From Russula earlei (lineage: Eukaryota > Basidiomycota > Agaricomycetes > Russulales > Russulaceae), in assembly GCA_025769875.1 (NCBI GenBank), contig JAGFNK010000034.1:124001-188000 (forward strand): DNA of 64,000 nt, in the 5' to 3' direction. A program made the translations under genes and the position numbers. Numbering within the stretch: the stretch's first letter is position 1; each line of letters starts with the position of its first letter. Positions 24,808 through 35,376 of the stretch are shown here, piece after piece. Below the pieces are notes generated by a model. It saw nothing but the letters and a program-made list of their open reading frames with translations, was not told the DNA's origin and searched no databases.

Positions 24808-25636
24808 TGTCAAGACACGTACTGCTGATCACTAAGGACTCAGGAGCAGGTGGGCAAGGGTCAAAACGGATGATATGCGGCATAAGTGGCATTGAACAGG
24901 AGGACAAGCCAAACAATGAGGAGGTACCAGATGGGGACTGGTAGGTGTTGCAAGAGACAGAGGCGAAGGCTAGAGGCCAGTGTAGCGAGGGGGCTTTAAA
25001 CAAGGCGGTCATTGAAGAGTACCTTGGAGACGAGGGGAATCTTTAGACTGAGCGGTCGCAGGGGAGTACCCAGGAAGATGAGAGTATCACAAATGGACAG
25101 TCTGATGACTGCCATGCTTCATTGGGGCTTATATACAGTGTACAGGGTCAATTACAAAGAACTGGGACTATTCTAGACTCTTTGGTACCATCCAATAGGA
25201 CTACAGAGGCATAAACTTGCTTGTGTCAAGTTTCAGGCTTACTGAGCGCATTACTGATCATTGTGGAGTGATGACATCATTATGATGTCACTGTGGAGCG
25301 CTTAGTGAGCCTATGAGGTCACTGTGGAGTCGCTCAGTCAGCCATGATGTCATTGGAGTCTTGATAACATCAGATGATTTATGCAACAGTTTCTAAGAGT
25401 TTGTGCCGCTGTTTCGGGTCCATGGTGGCTGGGTGGCCATGTGGCTGCCACACGATGATTACCTGATTAGGAAATGGGTGCCTGGTCGTGTTATAGTGCC
25501 TTTGCAAAAGCAATATCTTGTACCACAGGAGGGATAGCCCAGAAAATGGAAGGGAGTCGGCAATGCAAAGTGAGAGAGGTCTCTCTTGAGTGAAATAGGA
25601 CAATCCATGGCCAGGACTTGGCCTTGGTTCATAACA
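24808..25636 (-). mobile_element. family-B solo LTR inserted in the integrase gene
   Basis: 829 bp. On the minus strand it begins TGTTATGAACC and ends GTCTTGACA. The 5-base target duplication TTGCC lies at 24803-24807 and 25637-25641. The insertion falls exactly between the codons for DGQ and SERT of integrase. A nearly full-length relative in the opposite orientation at 60528-61355 heads another element. Confidence 0.92.
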
Positions 25637-26372
25637 TTGCCCATCAGTCTGAGGATGATATGCCATGCTCATGTTCCTACAGTATATAGGGCTTGATCCT
25701 CTTTGGGCTTTCTGCATTTCTTGACCACTTTTAGCTGCAAGGATTTGATATAGAGATCGAGGTACTTGAGCTGTGCACTTTCTAGGTGCAAAGAACCTTC
25801 CTTAAGCTCTCCCCTTTTCCAATCCATAGTTGGTTCGAATTCCCAAAGAAAGGAGTACCCTAGTATGACTCAGTCTCCTCCTAGGGACATGATATAAAAC
25901 TTCTGTAACTTGTTCCTTTTGTTATAATGGACCCCAAGCCAACAAAAATGTTTTAGTTCCCCTTTCTTGTTTTCTGTCCCATCAACATTTCAAACCATCA
26001 TTGGTTCTTGAAGGGCTTGTCTTCCTATTCCTAGTCTTTTCCAAGTTTCTTCATCCAGGAAGTTTTCTGTTGCTCCACTGTCTAGTAGAACCTTTTCTAT
26101 GGCCACTCCTCACACCATGTGAAATGAAAAGGGGACGTTCATAGTTGCAATTCTCCTAATGTACACAGTGCGAGTCACTGCTGCCCTAAGTCTGGCCATC
26201 AACCTTGGGCTTATCAAAAATCCTCATCAGCCATTATTTTGTCCAAAAAGGCATCCTTTTCTTCCATCTTCATTCCTTTAATAGCAGCCATGATACTATT
26301 GATGTCATAAGCAGGGGGTTGTTCCTCTTATTTAGAGTTCTAAACAGGTTCGTCTTCTTCTGCTTCAGTAGT
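25637..26372 (-). pseudogene. Gypsy protease remnant fused to integrase fragment; RT and RNase H missing
   Basis: The minus strand reads an aspartic protease active site VLLDSGATENFLDEETW near 26060-26100, then a WLGVHYNKRNKLQKF-like stretch and FLWEFEPTMDWKRG, with in-frame stops in between. After LAAKSGQEMQKAQRG the frame passes directly into MSMAYHPQTDGQ, the late integrase motif, at about 25640-25680. No YxDD box or RNase H motif lies between, so roughly 2 kb of pol is deleted. Confidence 0.75.
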
Positions 26373-27641
26373 TCAAGCCTTGACATCCTTCCCCTTTTGT
26401 TTAGGGTCATCTTTCTTTTTTCTCTGAGGGCATTGTCGGCTCATGTGCCCAACTTTCTTGCATATAAAGCATTTCCCTTCTGCTTGTAATTTCTTCCTTT
26501 CTTCTTCACTGAGCCTTGAAGTGGTCCTGACTACATCCACATCCATGGTGTTAGGATCCTTCTTGGCCTTCTTCTCCTTCCAATTGCAAAGCCACTGTGC
26601 TCTGAAGCTTAAGTTCCCAGATGCTCCTAAGGCATTCTTCATTTCATTTGGGGCTGCCGCTTCTTCCCTTGCTATGGTTTGCCATCCATCTAAATTTCCT
26701 GCTGCAGGTAGAGGCCTTCTCCAAAGGATCATAGCATGTAAGTTTCTTTGAAGTCCATCTCTGAACAATTTGACCATCCCTTGGGTATTTCTAGGCCATC
26801 CAGACATGAGTAGGTATTGATTAAAAGTTGCAATGTAGTCATCCAATTCTCCTTCTTTCATAGTGAGCTGTTGGATGTTCATCATAGCGTCTTCTATGGT
26901 GGTACTATCATGCCACTGGTTTAGGAAGTCCATCAAGAAGAGGTTCCACAGGTCTTCATCTTCTCGAAGGTGAGTTGGTGGTAATTGGTTTGCATGATCC
27001 CCTTGAACTCTCCTTATCAAGGCTTCCAGTTGCTGGATTACCCATCTATCAACCTTGTCTCCTTTTATAAAGGATAAAGTGCAGGCCACCCTTTCATATG
27101 GTACTGTCATGATGCTGCTTTGAGAATTCATGATCCTATACAGCTCAAATTCTTTCATGAACTGTATAGTCTTCTTCCTATTTCCTGCAAACATTGCTGG
27201 AGGTTGTCCTCTCATAGATCTAGTTCCTCCAGGGATTCCTTGAGCTGGTCCAACAGGCGCTGCTTGAGGTGGGCCTCCTCTGGGTGGTACTCCTCCAGGT
27301 GGTACTCCTCCACCTGGTGGTCCTCCTCCACCTGGTGCTCCTGCATCTGGTGGATCTCCTCCTTGATGTATGTTGGGCACTAGCATCGTTCCATGGTGAG
27401 TGGCATACAAGTTCCCTGACATTGAATGGGTGGTCTGTGTTGCTATTTGGGTGGTGGTAGCCATTATTTCAGTTGCTGCTTGTGTTAGATCTATGGCTGT
27501 GGCAAAACGTTTGGTGAGCTTGTCTATTGGTTCCTTGTTCTTTTCAATTACTGGAGTATCCTTGGGTGACTCTGATTGCTTCAGCTCACTAACACTGGTA
27601 ACAGATGTCTTTTTCTGGTTCGCTCCTGAACAACCACCCAC
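26373..27641 (-). CDS. Gypsy Gag protein
   Basis: An open frame of 422 residues, the best preserved part of the element. Order: a charged N-terminus, a Gly/Pro-rich linker of imperfect GGPPGGG repeats (27230-27360), then the capsid-like region (RKKTIQFMKEFELYRIMN, WVIQQLEALIRR, MDFLNQWHDSTTIEDAM, DDYIATFNQYLLMSGWP) typical of chromovirus Gag. The C-terminus has one CCHC zinc knuckle, CFICKKVGHMSRQCP, and a Lys-rich tail. The frame ends at 26373 with a stop before the protease region, so a readthrough or frameshift would have been needed for pol. Confidence 0.85.
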   Translation of the reverse strand: MGGCSGANQKKTSVTSVSELKQSESPKDTPVIEKNKEPIDKLTKRFATAIDLTQAATEIMATTTQIATQTTHSMSGNLYATHHGTMLVPNIHQGGDPPDAGAPGGGGPPGGGVPPGGVPPRGGPPQAAPVGPAQGIPGGTRSMRGQPPAMFAGNRKKTIQFMKEFELYRIMNSQSSIMTVPYERVACTLSFIKGDKVDRWVIQQLEALIRRVQGDHANQLPPTHLREDEDLWNLFLMDFLNQWHDSTTIEDAMMNIQQLTMKEGELDDYIATFNQYLLMSGWPRNTQGMVKLFRDGLQRNLHAMILWRRPLPAAGNLDGWQTIAREEAAAPNEMKNALGASGNLSFRAQWLCNWKEKKAKKDPNTMDVDVVRTTSRLSEEERKKLQAEGKCFICKKVGHMSRQCPQRKKKDDPKQKGKDVKA

Positions 27642-28162
27642 TGGTATAGGGCTTTGTTTTGGTTCCTAACCCAAACTCTTCTGGATTGGCAATGAAATTG
27701 TCTTTGAGTATGTAGAATCTGTCCTTGTCCCAATCAATAAAATACCAGTGATTGTTAATGTATTCTGCAGGTCAGACTTTGTTGTTGAATTGAATGTCAA
27801 AAAATCCACCCTCTGGTTCTGTGGTAGGATGCCAACATGCTCCCACACCTGTCAAGGAAAAGTTTTGGAGGTTCTGAGTTCATCCTTGGAACCTTGCATA
27901 TCATTTTCTGTTACTTCCTGTCTTGAATGGAGTGTTGATCAATTCCAACTCCAGTTTTGCCTAGCTTTCAATTGTGATACCGACAAGCTTGTTCTCAGCA
28001 AAAATACCAATGGATTTGGCTATGTTCTATATCCTTCTTTTCCAGGATATAAAGTCTTGGAGAAGTTCCTGATCGACACAGGTTCCTCCCTATGACTACT
28101 TCTGCATAAGTTGGGATCCGAATTTTGCTTCTGCTTGGTGCAAGGTAAGTATGCTTGACTTA

Positions 28163-28686
28163 TGTTAAGATACGACTGATCTTGTTACTGACTCTTAGTG
28201 AAAGAGTTGCTTGATATAGTTCAAGCACTAGACTTCAAATCCTTTGATATTATCTCAGGAAGAGTAGATGTAAGAGAAGAGAGGGGCCTCTTTCACTTAG
28301 AGTGATCACTAGAGTTTGTTAGAGTGTTTTGACAAGATAATTGTTTCTTGTTAAGAGAGTAAGTTGAGCCTAAGGCTCGACTTCTTGGTACAACAGAGTA
28401 TTTATATGATATCTCGACAACAGCTGATCCGATTCGTACAAAACTTGGGATGCACATAGCTAAGAGCCAGTAGTATCCAAAAACATAGAGCACAATTCAA
28501 AAGTGTCAGAAATGACTCACACATGAGTCATCTTTTCCTAGTATCTGTCATGAATCAGTAAGCAGTGAGTAATCAATCACTAAGCAATCACTAAGCAAAT
28601 TACTAAGCAGGAGTAAGCACAGATGAGTAAGCAGAGATGAGTCACCAAAGCATAGGTAAGCAGACAAGAACGTAAGAATCCTAACA
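28163..28686 (-). repeat. family-A LTR, 5' LTR of the Gypsy element
   Basis: Same TGTTAGG...CTTAACA ends as the copy at 21009. It differs from it by scattered substitutions and a few indels, including one extra short CACTAAGCA-type repeat. The 5-base flanks do not match those of the other LTR. Confidence 0.9.
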
Positions 28687-28826
28687 TAAGTTAACCTAAA
28701 AGGAGTGTTGCTATGTATGGTATTAGATTTTAGAGAGAATAGTAAAGGGATGCTGTACTGACCTCAGTCTTGTGTATGAAAGACTGAGGGAAAAATCAAA
28801 CAACAAGTATTCAAATAGTTACACAC
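28687..28826. other. AT-rich spacer with a 10 bp hairpin
   Basis: Contains CCTCAGTCTT and AAGACTGAGG (28765-28792) around a loop of about 8 bases, followed by an A-run. A near copy of the hairpin lies inside the MITE at 59085-59803, near 59570-59600. Its role is unknown. Confidence 0.5.
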
Positions 28827-29327
28827 TGTTAGGATTTGACTTGCGTTCATGTTTGCTTGCTCACCTATGTTTGCTTACTTGTTTCTGCTTACTGTCTGCT
28901 TACTGTCTGCTTATTGATTTGCTGACTGATAGGATGACTGATGCTTAGTGATTGCTTACTGGACTGATGACAGATACTAAGAAAGAATGACTCATGCATG
29001 AGTCATTACTGATACTTTCAAATTGCAGTCTTTGTTTCCAGATACTAGTGGTTCCCAGCTATGTGCTCCCCAAGTTTCATTTGAATTGGATCAGCTGTTA
29101 TAGAGATACAGTATAAATACTCTGGTGTATCAAGAGTCAAGTCTTACGCTTGACTTACTTTCTGAATTCTAAGAATTCTCATTCTCTCAAACCAAGTCAC
29201 TGCTCTAAGTGAAAGAGGCCCTTCTCATCTCATTTCATTCACTCTTCCTGAGATAATATCAAAGGATTCAAAGTCTAGTGCTTGAACTATATCAAGCAAC
29301 TCTTTCACTAGAGCAGTAATTAAGATC
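28827..29327 (+). mobile_element. family-A LTR, diverged and truncated at its 3' end
   Basis: Begins TGTTAGGATTTGAC and follows the family-A LTR in its plus orientation through the AAGTGAAAGAGGCCC and TTGAACTATATCAAGCAACTC landmarks, but breaks off at TTAAGATCAAGCA without the CTTAACA end. No target duplication is seen. It is more diverged than the other copies, so probably older. Confidence 0.75.
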
Positions 29328-32045
29328 AAGCAGAGTGTGGGAGGGAAGGAGGAGAGTGAAGGAGGAGGATAGGAAGGAGGACGCGTGGGCAAGTGCAAGT
29401 CATGTGAGTTTCCCAGTCAGCGGGCTCACATACCTTACATAGATATCAAATATCATCATCTGGAGGAAGGAGGAAAGGGGAGGCGAGATAGGATGAGAAC
29501 CCGCGAAAAATATATGAAAAACGCACCTGGTCAACATGCGAGAATGACTGCATGCGGGCAAACTCGTGGTGCTTGTGCCATTCCATGGTCGCGGTCGTGG
29601 TCATGGCCATCGCGTTGAGGTTGCTGCTGTGACAGTGACATCGTCGTCACCACCGCTGCTTGAGAGGAAAACGAAAGTAAAAAAAAAAAAAGAGAAGATG
29701 GAGGGGGAAAACGAAAAGGGAAACACATGTCGCGCGCGGCAGAAATTGAGGCAGGAGGGGAGGGGGCAGCATCATCGCCGCGTCCAGGCCATGCCGTGTC
29801 ACTGTGAAGAGAGGCTTGTGAAATGGGACAATGGGCTGTTGCACTGGACGGAAGGAAGTGGGGAAAGAGAATGAGAGAGAACGCGCAAAAATGAAAACAA
29901 AACTCACGCCGGTCAAGCGCAAGAATCCCTGATTACAGGAACATTCGAGTGACTTGAAACCCAGTGGGCACGCAGGAGAGGACGTTTGCGTGAATTCGTT
30001 CAGTCAGATCCGCTCGGGCACATACAAAGAAGGGAACAAGAGGGCCACTCCCTGTATTCGAGATATGGTTTTATATACAAGAGAGGAGCCAAGGGACAGG
30101 AAAGGCCTGAAAGACAGGCATGCATATGAAAGGAAATCCAAGTAAGTGGAAGGGGTCAGACCGGACGACACGAGGCGTCGAGGCGTCGTCTCCGGTGGCT
30201 GCGCTGGCACGTGGCGCTCGGTGGTGGCGAGCTCTTGAGAACGTGGTCGAGGGACGAGAGGGAGGTGACACGAGGGCAACCTGGAGGTGACAGGACGCAC
30301 AATGGGGGCGATGATGTACCCATGTAAGAGCGAATTCCGTGGCCAGCCACAATCCGCTATACATCTCCCACCCAGGGGCATGAAATTTTGACTGTCCCCA
30401 GTCAAACTGTCGAGAGTGGAGTTCTCAGCCATATGCCCGTGTGGTGTCGTCATAACTGCAGCTGTCCCGAGGTCCTCCGTCGTGCAAGAAGAAAGTGAGC
30501 TTGCGACTGACAGACCAAGCAGGTTTGAACTGCTGGCTACAAAAAGGGGGATGATGGAGCGCTCGAGGTCATCGCATGCTGGTGCGTGTGGCAAGAAGGC
30601 GGGACTGGGTGGCGTGAGCGTTGACCATCCAGTAGTGGAGAGAGGCAAGGCGTGCACATGTGCGTGCTCCACTCTGTCGTCGTGCCTCGTGGTGGTGCAA
30701 CGCATAGCTGCTGCTTCTGCTTCTGCAGTCGCCGGCGCACCATTGGCTTTGTCGCATTGAGTGGTGACCCCTGCGGAAGGCATCATAGCATTGTTGACGG
30801 AGGTGGAGGGTGTGGTCGGCTTGTGCGTTGCTAGTGCCAGCGCCTTGCGATAGCCATGAAGGGGCTTTCTCCACTGCAGGTGGTGATGGCATGTGTGAGC
30901 GCGCGAGTGGAAGGGGAGATGATGTGAAACGCCGCGTGTGGCGTGCTGCTGGCATCAGCGGCGTCTCCTTGGTTGGCGGTGTGGTGGCAGCGTCTGCTCC
31001 TCTGTGGCGGCGCCTGGCTTGGCTCGGGTCTGGACCTTCTTGATCTCCTTGGACAGCAACGGTGCTGCGATGCTGGTATCGCGCGAAACTAGAACCACGG
31101 TGGCGGCTGATGCTGAGACGGTGGCTGAGGGTGAGACCAAGACGGAGACGTGGAACGGAGCTGGGGTGACAGCGGTGAGTGAGGCTGAACCTGGGGTGAC
31201 TGGATATGGAGTAGAGGAGGTGGAAGATGGAGCAGGTACGACGATTGAGGTAGGCGCTAATGACGTGGGGGCGACTATGGCATGAGGGCTGAGAGGGCGA
31301 CAGTGAGCAACAAGGAGGAGGCGGCAGTCGGCAAGAGTGTGAGTGGAGAGGGTGAAGCTATGGTAGTGGGGGGCGAAGCTGGGACGGTGAGAGGGCCAGA
31401 AACTGAGATGGCAGGGTGGCGGGCGAAGCTGGAACTGAGGCGGCTTGAGGTGAGACAACAGCTAGCGGGAATGAGAGTCCGGTAGTGACATCGGAACAGT
31501 GGGCAAAGAAACATGAGGCAAAGGGACGGCGCGACGAGCGAGCGATGAAAGCATGCGTGGAAATCGTTTTCTTGTGGCGTCAAATGTTGGTTAGGATCCG
31601 GCGGGGAAAGGGCTGTGCTGTCGTCTGTGCATCGCCCAACTCGACCGCGGCTGTATATGGGGAGGGGCCACCTCCCCGAGCGGTTGACCATCAGGAGGTT
31701 TGCCCCTGCCCACAGCGGCTTGTGCTTGTTGAGCATAGTGCAATCGACGCTGCAGAGGTCAGGGGGGGGAAGGCGAGGATTTGACGGGTCGTGCGCACAC
31801 ATATAGCGTGGCGGAGGACGTACCTGGTGATCCCACTGGTCCCAAGCCTGCGCGATGATCAGCTCGAGCGAGGCGAGCTCCTCATTTGTCATGGACAGGG
31901 TGTGAAGGATGTGCTGCTTGAGCAGCCGTGCGCACAAAAATGAGAGCAGCAACGTCGACGTGAACGTCTGTCCGCCATTATGGCCCGGCGGGAATGGCTG
32001 AGACACGATCAACAAGTACCCATTACAAATCATGTGATGCGTCAC
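29328..32045 (-). pseudogene. possible interrupted gene: three exon-like remnants in low-complexity DNA
   Basis: On the minus strand, 32045-31824 is an open 74-codon stretch from an ATG (MTHHMICNGYLLIVSQPF ... LELIIAQAWDQWDHQ) ending at a good GT donor. At about 29610-29527 a frame with MEWHKHHEFARMQSFSHVDQ also ends at a good donor. It is followed by an acceptor and a 26 nt piece (29459-29434, MMIFDIYV) with another donor. Beyond this the LTR at 28827-29327 begins. In between (29650-31820) lies GTG/CAC-rich DNA with long but compositional frames. I do not recognise the protein; the pieces may be one gene split by insertions, or unrelated. Confidence 0.3.
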
Positions 32046-32157
32046 AATGTATCGACATTTTTTTCTTGAATATCACGTGGCCGTGTATCACCACCTGACT
32101 TGTCAGGGGGGGGTTGAGCTTGGCGGGCTATTAAATAACCCGCCCAGCCACCACGAC

Positions 32158-32643
32158 ATGGCCAATGACGATTCTAGCGGTCTGAATGACTACTACACTC
32201 TTCTTCAAATCACACGCTCAGCTTCTCCGAGCACAACAAAAGCTGCATACCACCGCGCACTCCTCCGCTTACACCCCGACAAGCTCCAGCAACGTGCCGA
32301 AGATTCAGCACAATTGGCAGATGTTGGATTGCTCCACGATGCATTCCTGACGCTCTCTTCAACAATACTGCGGACTACATACAACGCACAAGGCGAACTA
32401 AGTCGCATTGGCCCACGTCCAGCTCAAGTCGTTTCGCTGGAATGGTTCGATCGTTCAGAGGAAGATGGATCCCATGGCGCGATATCGACTTGGACTTTTC
32501 CGTGTCGTTGTGGTGGGAAATACGAGGTCACCGAGGATGGTCTTGAACGTGGGCTGCACTTGGTCGGGTGCAGGAGCTGCTCGGAGGTAATCTGGGTGGG
32601 TTATGAAATGGTCACAGAGGTCGATGGGGGAAACGCAGGTTAA
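32158..32643 (+). CDS. DPH4: diphthamide biosynthesis protein 4, J domain plus zinc domain
   Basis: Intronless, 161 residues. Dph4 (DNAJC24) is a J protein with a redox-active zinc/iron site that supports the first step of diphthamide synthesis on elongation factor 2. Residues 9-75 form the J domain: DYYTLLQITRSASPSTTKAAYH and the HPDK motif in LRLHPDKLQQ. The C-terminal half is the CSL zinc finger: FPCRCGGKYEVTEDGLERG, then VGCRSCSEVIWVGYE, giving CxC and CxxC ligands. The start is the ATG before ANDDSSGLNDYY; an upstream in-frame extension exists but is not conserved-looking. Confidence 0.92.
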   Translation: MANDDSSGLNDYYTLLQITRSASPSTTKAAYHRALLRLHPDKLQQRAEDSAQLADVGLLHDAFLTLSSTILRTTYNAQGELSRIGPRPAQVVSLEWFDRSEEDGSHGAISTWTFPCRCGGKYEVTEDGLERGLHLVGCRSCSEVIWVGYEMVTEVDGGNAG

Positions 32644-33298
32644 AGCGCTGTGCACATTCAGTACAAGGTAGGATAGACTCCGTCGAATGAACATCCATCC
32701 ACGTCGCCCAAACTTGAAGCGCCCTCCCAACCTCTCAAGTGATTATACATATACCAGCTCTGATAACAGGCACCACCTTATCTCTATAACCATAACCATG
32801 CCATGCTATTCGACGTGTCCACGCACAGTGGTATAATTTACTGAATATGCTCACCTTGTTGACGACAATTACTCGTTCACGTTTATCTCGAGCAAGGTGG
32901 TGCTCTTCACTCACTGTCACGGTCGAGCCGTACCCATTTGTGCAGCCCTCACTATCCTCACACGTTTTGTGCCGTCAGCCGAGAAACAAGGTAGTGCAAT
33001 GGATTGAAAATGGAGAATTTTCTGCCCGCTGCGACGTTGCTGGTCATTATGGTGCTTCCTTTGTACGAACACCTTTAGAGGGTTGTGATAGCGGCGAGCC
33101 CGATTTGTTAGCAAGTGCACCCACGTTCTGTCCCGTATAGATCCGGCGCGAAGATTTCTTGCTAATGGCCGAGGAGAGCGTAACGCCGACCACCAGAGAT
33201 GGTGAATCAAAGGAGTGGGATTTGTATTTATCACTTACATCACTCACTTCCACTGAAACTACGATCATCACCCCTCCTCTTCTCCGTCTCAACCTGAT
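32644..33298. promoter_or_regulatory. intergenic region with an upstream ORF overlapping the mutase start
   Basis: 655 bp between DPH4 and the phosphoglycerate mutase. A 48-codon ORF starts at ATG 33164 and ends with the TGA of TTCAAGTGAGG at about 33309, overlapping the mutase start codon (33299) in another frame. Whether it lies in the mRNA is unknown. Nothing else recognised. Confidence 0.4.
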
Positions 33299-35376
33299 AT
33301 GGTTCAAGTGAGGAACAAGATCTGTCTCATGTGCTCGCGTCGTCCTCCTTGACTGTCCGCCGACCCTGATGTAGTTTTGTATTGGGACAGTGTACATGAT
33401 GGTTGGGGTATCGCTCCTGAGAAAGGCCTGAAAGGCAATGCCATCGAGGCTGGCACGACCACGAACATGGACCTCATTGCGAAGGAGCACGCATACCGCA
33501 CACTCGCTGCTCATGGACTCGCGGTCGGACTTTCTGATGGGCTCATGGGTAACTCGGAAGTTGGGTCTGTCTGTCAACTGTCCGTCCTTTGCCCCAAGTT
33601 TCCGCTGACTTTTGGGGCTGCGCAGCCATTTGAATATCGGTGCGGGGCGCATCGTATGGCAAGACATCGTCCGGATCGATGTTGCTATCAAGAAGCGCCA
33701 ATTTCACAAAAATGATGTGATCCTTGAGAGCTTCAAGCACGCCAAAGATACCAATGGACGACTACACCTTCTCGGCCTCGTACGACCCTCCCTATTCTCT
33801 CTGTTCCACTCGCTAATATGCTACGGTACACATAGATATCGGATGGTGGCGTCCATTCTCACAATACCCACCTGCACGCCCTCCTCGAGACCGCCAAAGA
33901 AGTTGGAGTGCCCCATGTGTACATCCACTTTTTCGGCGACGGACGCGACACGGCACCTCGCTCGGCTGCTGGCTACGCGCGTGATCTGCGCGATTTCATC
34001 GAGAAAGTCGGCATTGGCGAGGTCGCCACCATCGTAGGGCGCTACTATGCCATGGACCGCGACAAGCGATGGGATCGCATCAAGACTGCTGTTGATGGGC
34101 TCGTGCACGGCCAAGGCGAGGCAGCGGAAGGCAGTGACTATGTCAAGGCGATTGAGGCCAGGTACGATCAGGATGAAACAGATGAGTTCTTGAAGCCTAT
34201 CATCGTGAATGGTGATTCCGGTCGAATCAAGGGTGCGTGCTCCCACTCATCTTTACATTCGCTCATGGTTAGAAAGATGGCGATACATTATTCTTGTTCA
34301 ACTATCGGTCGGACCGAATGCGGGAGATCAGCACCGTACTCGGTCGCCTGGATAAACCCGTGGATGTTGACATACCAAATGACCTCGTAAGCTCCCAGTG
34401 TCTCACACTTTCAAGTTCCTGCTCAGATCTGAGGATCTTGATAGCACATAACCACCATGTCTCGCTACAACGCCGAGTTCCCATTCCCAGTTGCTTACCC
34501 ACCTCAAGTGATGGCTAATGTGCTTGGTGACTGGCTCTCCAAGCACGGCATCAAGCAAGCACACATAGCAGGCTTGTCATACGCATCCCCTTGCCTACTC
34601 TCTCTCCGTTAACATCAGATTTTTCTACGTGCATATAGAGACCGAAAAGTATGCGCATGTAACATTCTTCTTCAATGGTGGTGTCGAGAAGCAATTCGAG
34701 GGGGAAGAACGTCACATGATTGATTCACCCAAAGTCGCAACATACGACAAGCTGCCAAAAATGAGTGTGCAAGGCGTCGCGGATAAAGTTGCGGAAGTTG
34801 TCCGAGCAGGCCAGCACGAGTTTGTCATGTGTAACTTCGCACCGCCCGATATGGTGCGTACCCTGCTTCCATTCCCGCCTCTGCATGCCCTGTTTAGACG
34901 CTATGTTTACTTTTCATGATGTACGGAGGTTGGTCATACCGGCATCTTTGACGCTGCTGTTGAAGCCATCACCCACACTGACGCTGCAGTTGGTACGGTC
35001 TACGAAGCATGCCAACAGGCAGGCTTCATCCTCGTCGTAACAGCCGACCATGGCAATGCAGAGCAAATGGTGAACCTGGCCACGGGCGCCCCACATACCG
35101 CTCATTCGACCAACAAGGTCCCGTTCATTATTGCCGGGCCGAAGAACTCCAAGCGTGCACTGATGTTCACGGACGACGAAGTCCGAAAAGAGGACGAAGA
35201 AGAAGGTGCATTATGCGATGTTGCGCCGACAGTGTTGGCACTGTTCGGACTCGAGCAACCTAAGGGTACGTTCCGATTATTCAATCCGTTCTAATGATTA
35301 AGCCGCCGTTGATGACCACGGTCTCCTCTGCTCTCCGCATACAGAAATGTCTGGGCGATCTCTACTCGCCGAATAA
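33299..35376 (+). CDS. 2,3-bisphosphoglycerate-independent phosphoglycerate mutase
   Basis: Glycolytic/gluconeogenic enzyme interconverting 3- and 2-phosphoglycerate through a phosphoserine, using two Mn ions. Nine exons (33299-33330, 33391-33564, 33626-33779, 33836-34232, 34277-34386, 34445-34571, 34639-34853, 34929-35265, 35345-35376) sum to 1578 nt, 525 residues, the normal length. Motifs: [11 protein letters not shown] (metal site), [15 protein letters not shown] with the catalytic Ser, [52 protein letters not shown] and [10 protein letters not shown]. The intron after 34571 uses a GC donor (gcttgt). The start gives [17 protein letters not shown], the expected N-terminus. Confidence 0.95.

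Larger units (their letters stand above)
21009..28686 (-). mobile_element. Ty3/Gypsy-type chromodomain LTR retrotransposon, RT-deleted, with nested insertions
   Basis: Two family-A LTRs in the same orientation (21009-21516 and 28163-28686) enclose, read on the minus strand, gag with a zinc knuckle, a protease remnant, the end of integrase with a chromodomain, and an extra 3' ORF. A purine-rich tract (GAGAGGGTATGG on the minus strand) lies directly before the 3' LTR. No reverse transcriptase or RNase H lies between protease and integrase. The interior is split by two solo LTRs of other families (22397-22990, 24808-25636). The outer 5-base flanks do not match, so no target duplication is left. 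The element cannot move by itself. Confidence 0.88.

Noticed and set aside
21009..28686. Palindromic-looking flanks of the two family-A LTRs (GGTGTTA/TAACACC and CTTATGTTA/TAACATAAG) as a special target site
   Set aside because: Only three or four bases beyond the LTR ends are involved, they differ between the two LTRs, and the solo copy at 44579 has an ordinary direct duplication. Likely chance.
30004..31458. Minus-strand frames up to 260 codons, Ser/Pro/His-rich
   Set aside because: Compositional frames in GTG-rich DNA, open in several frames together, with no family motif.
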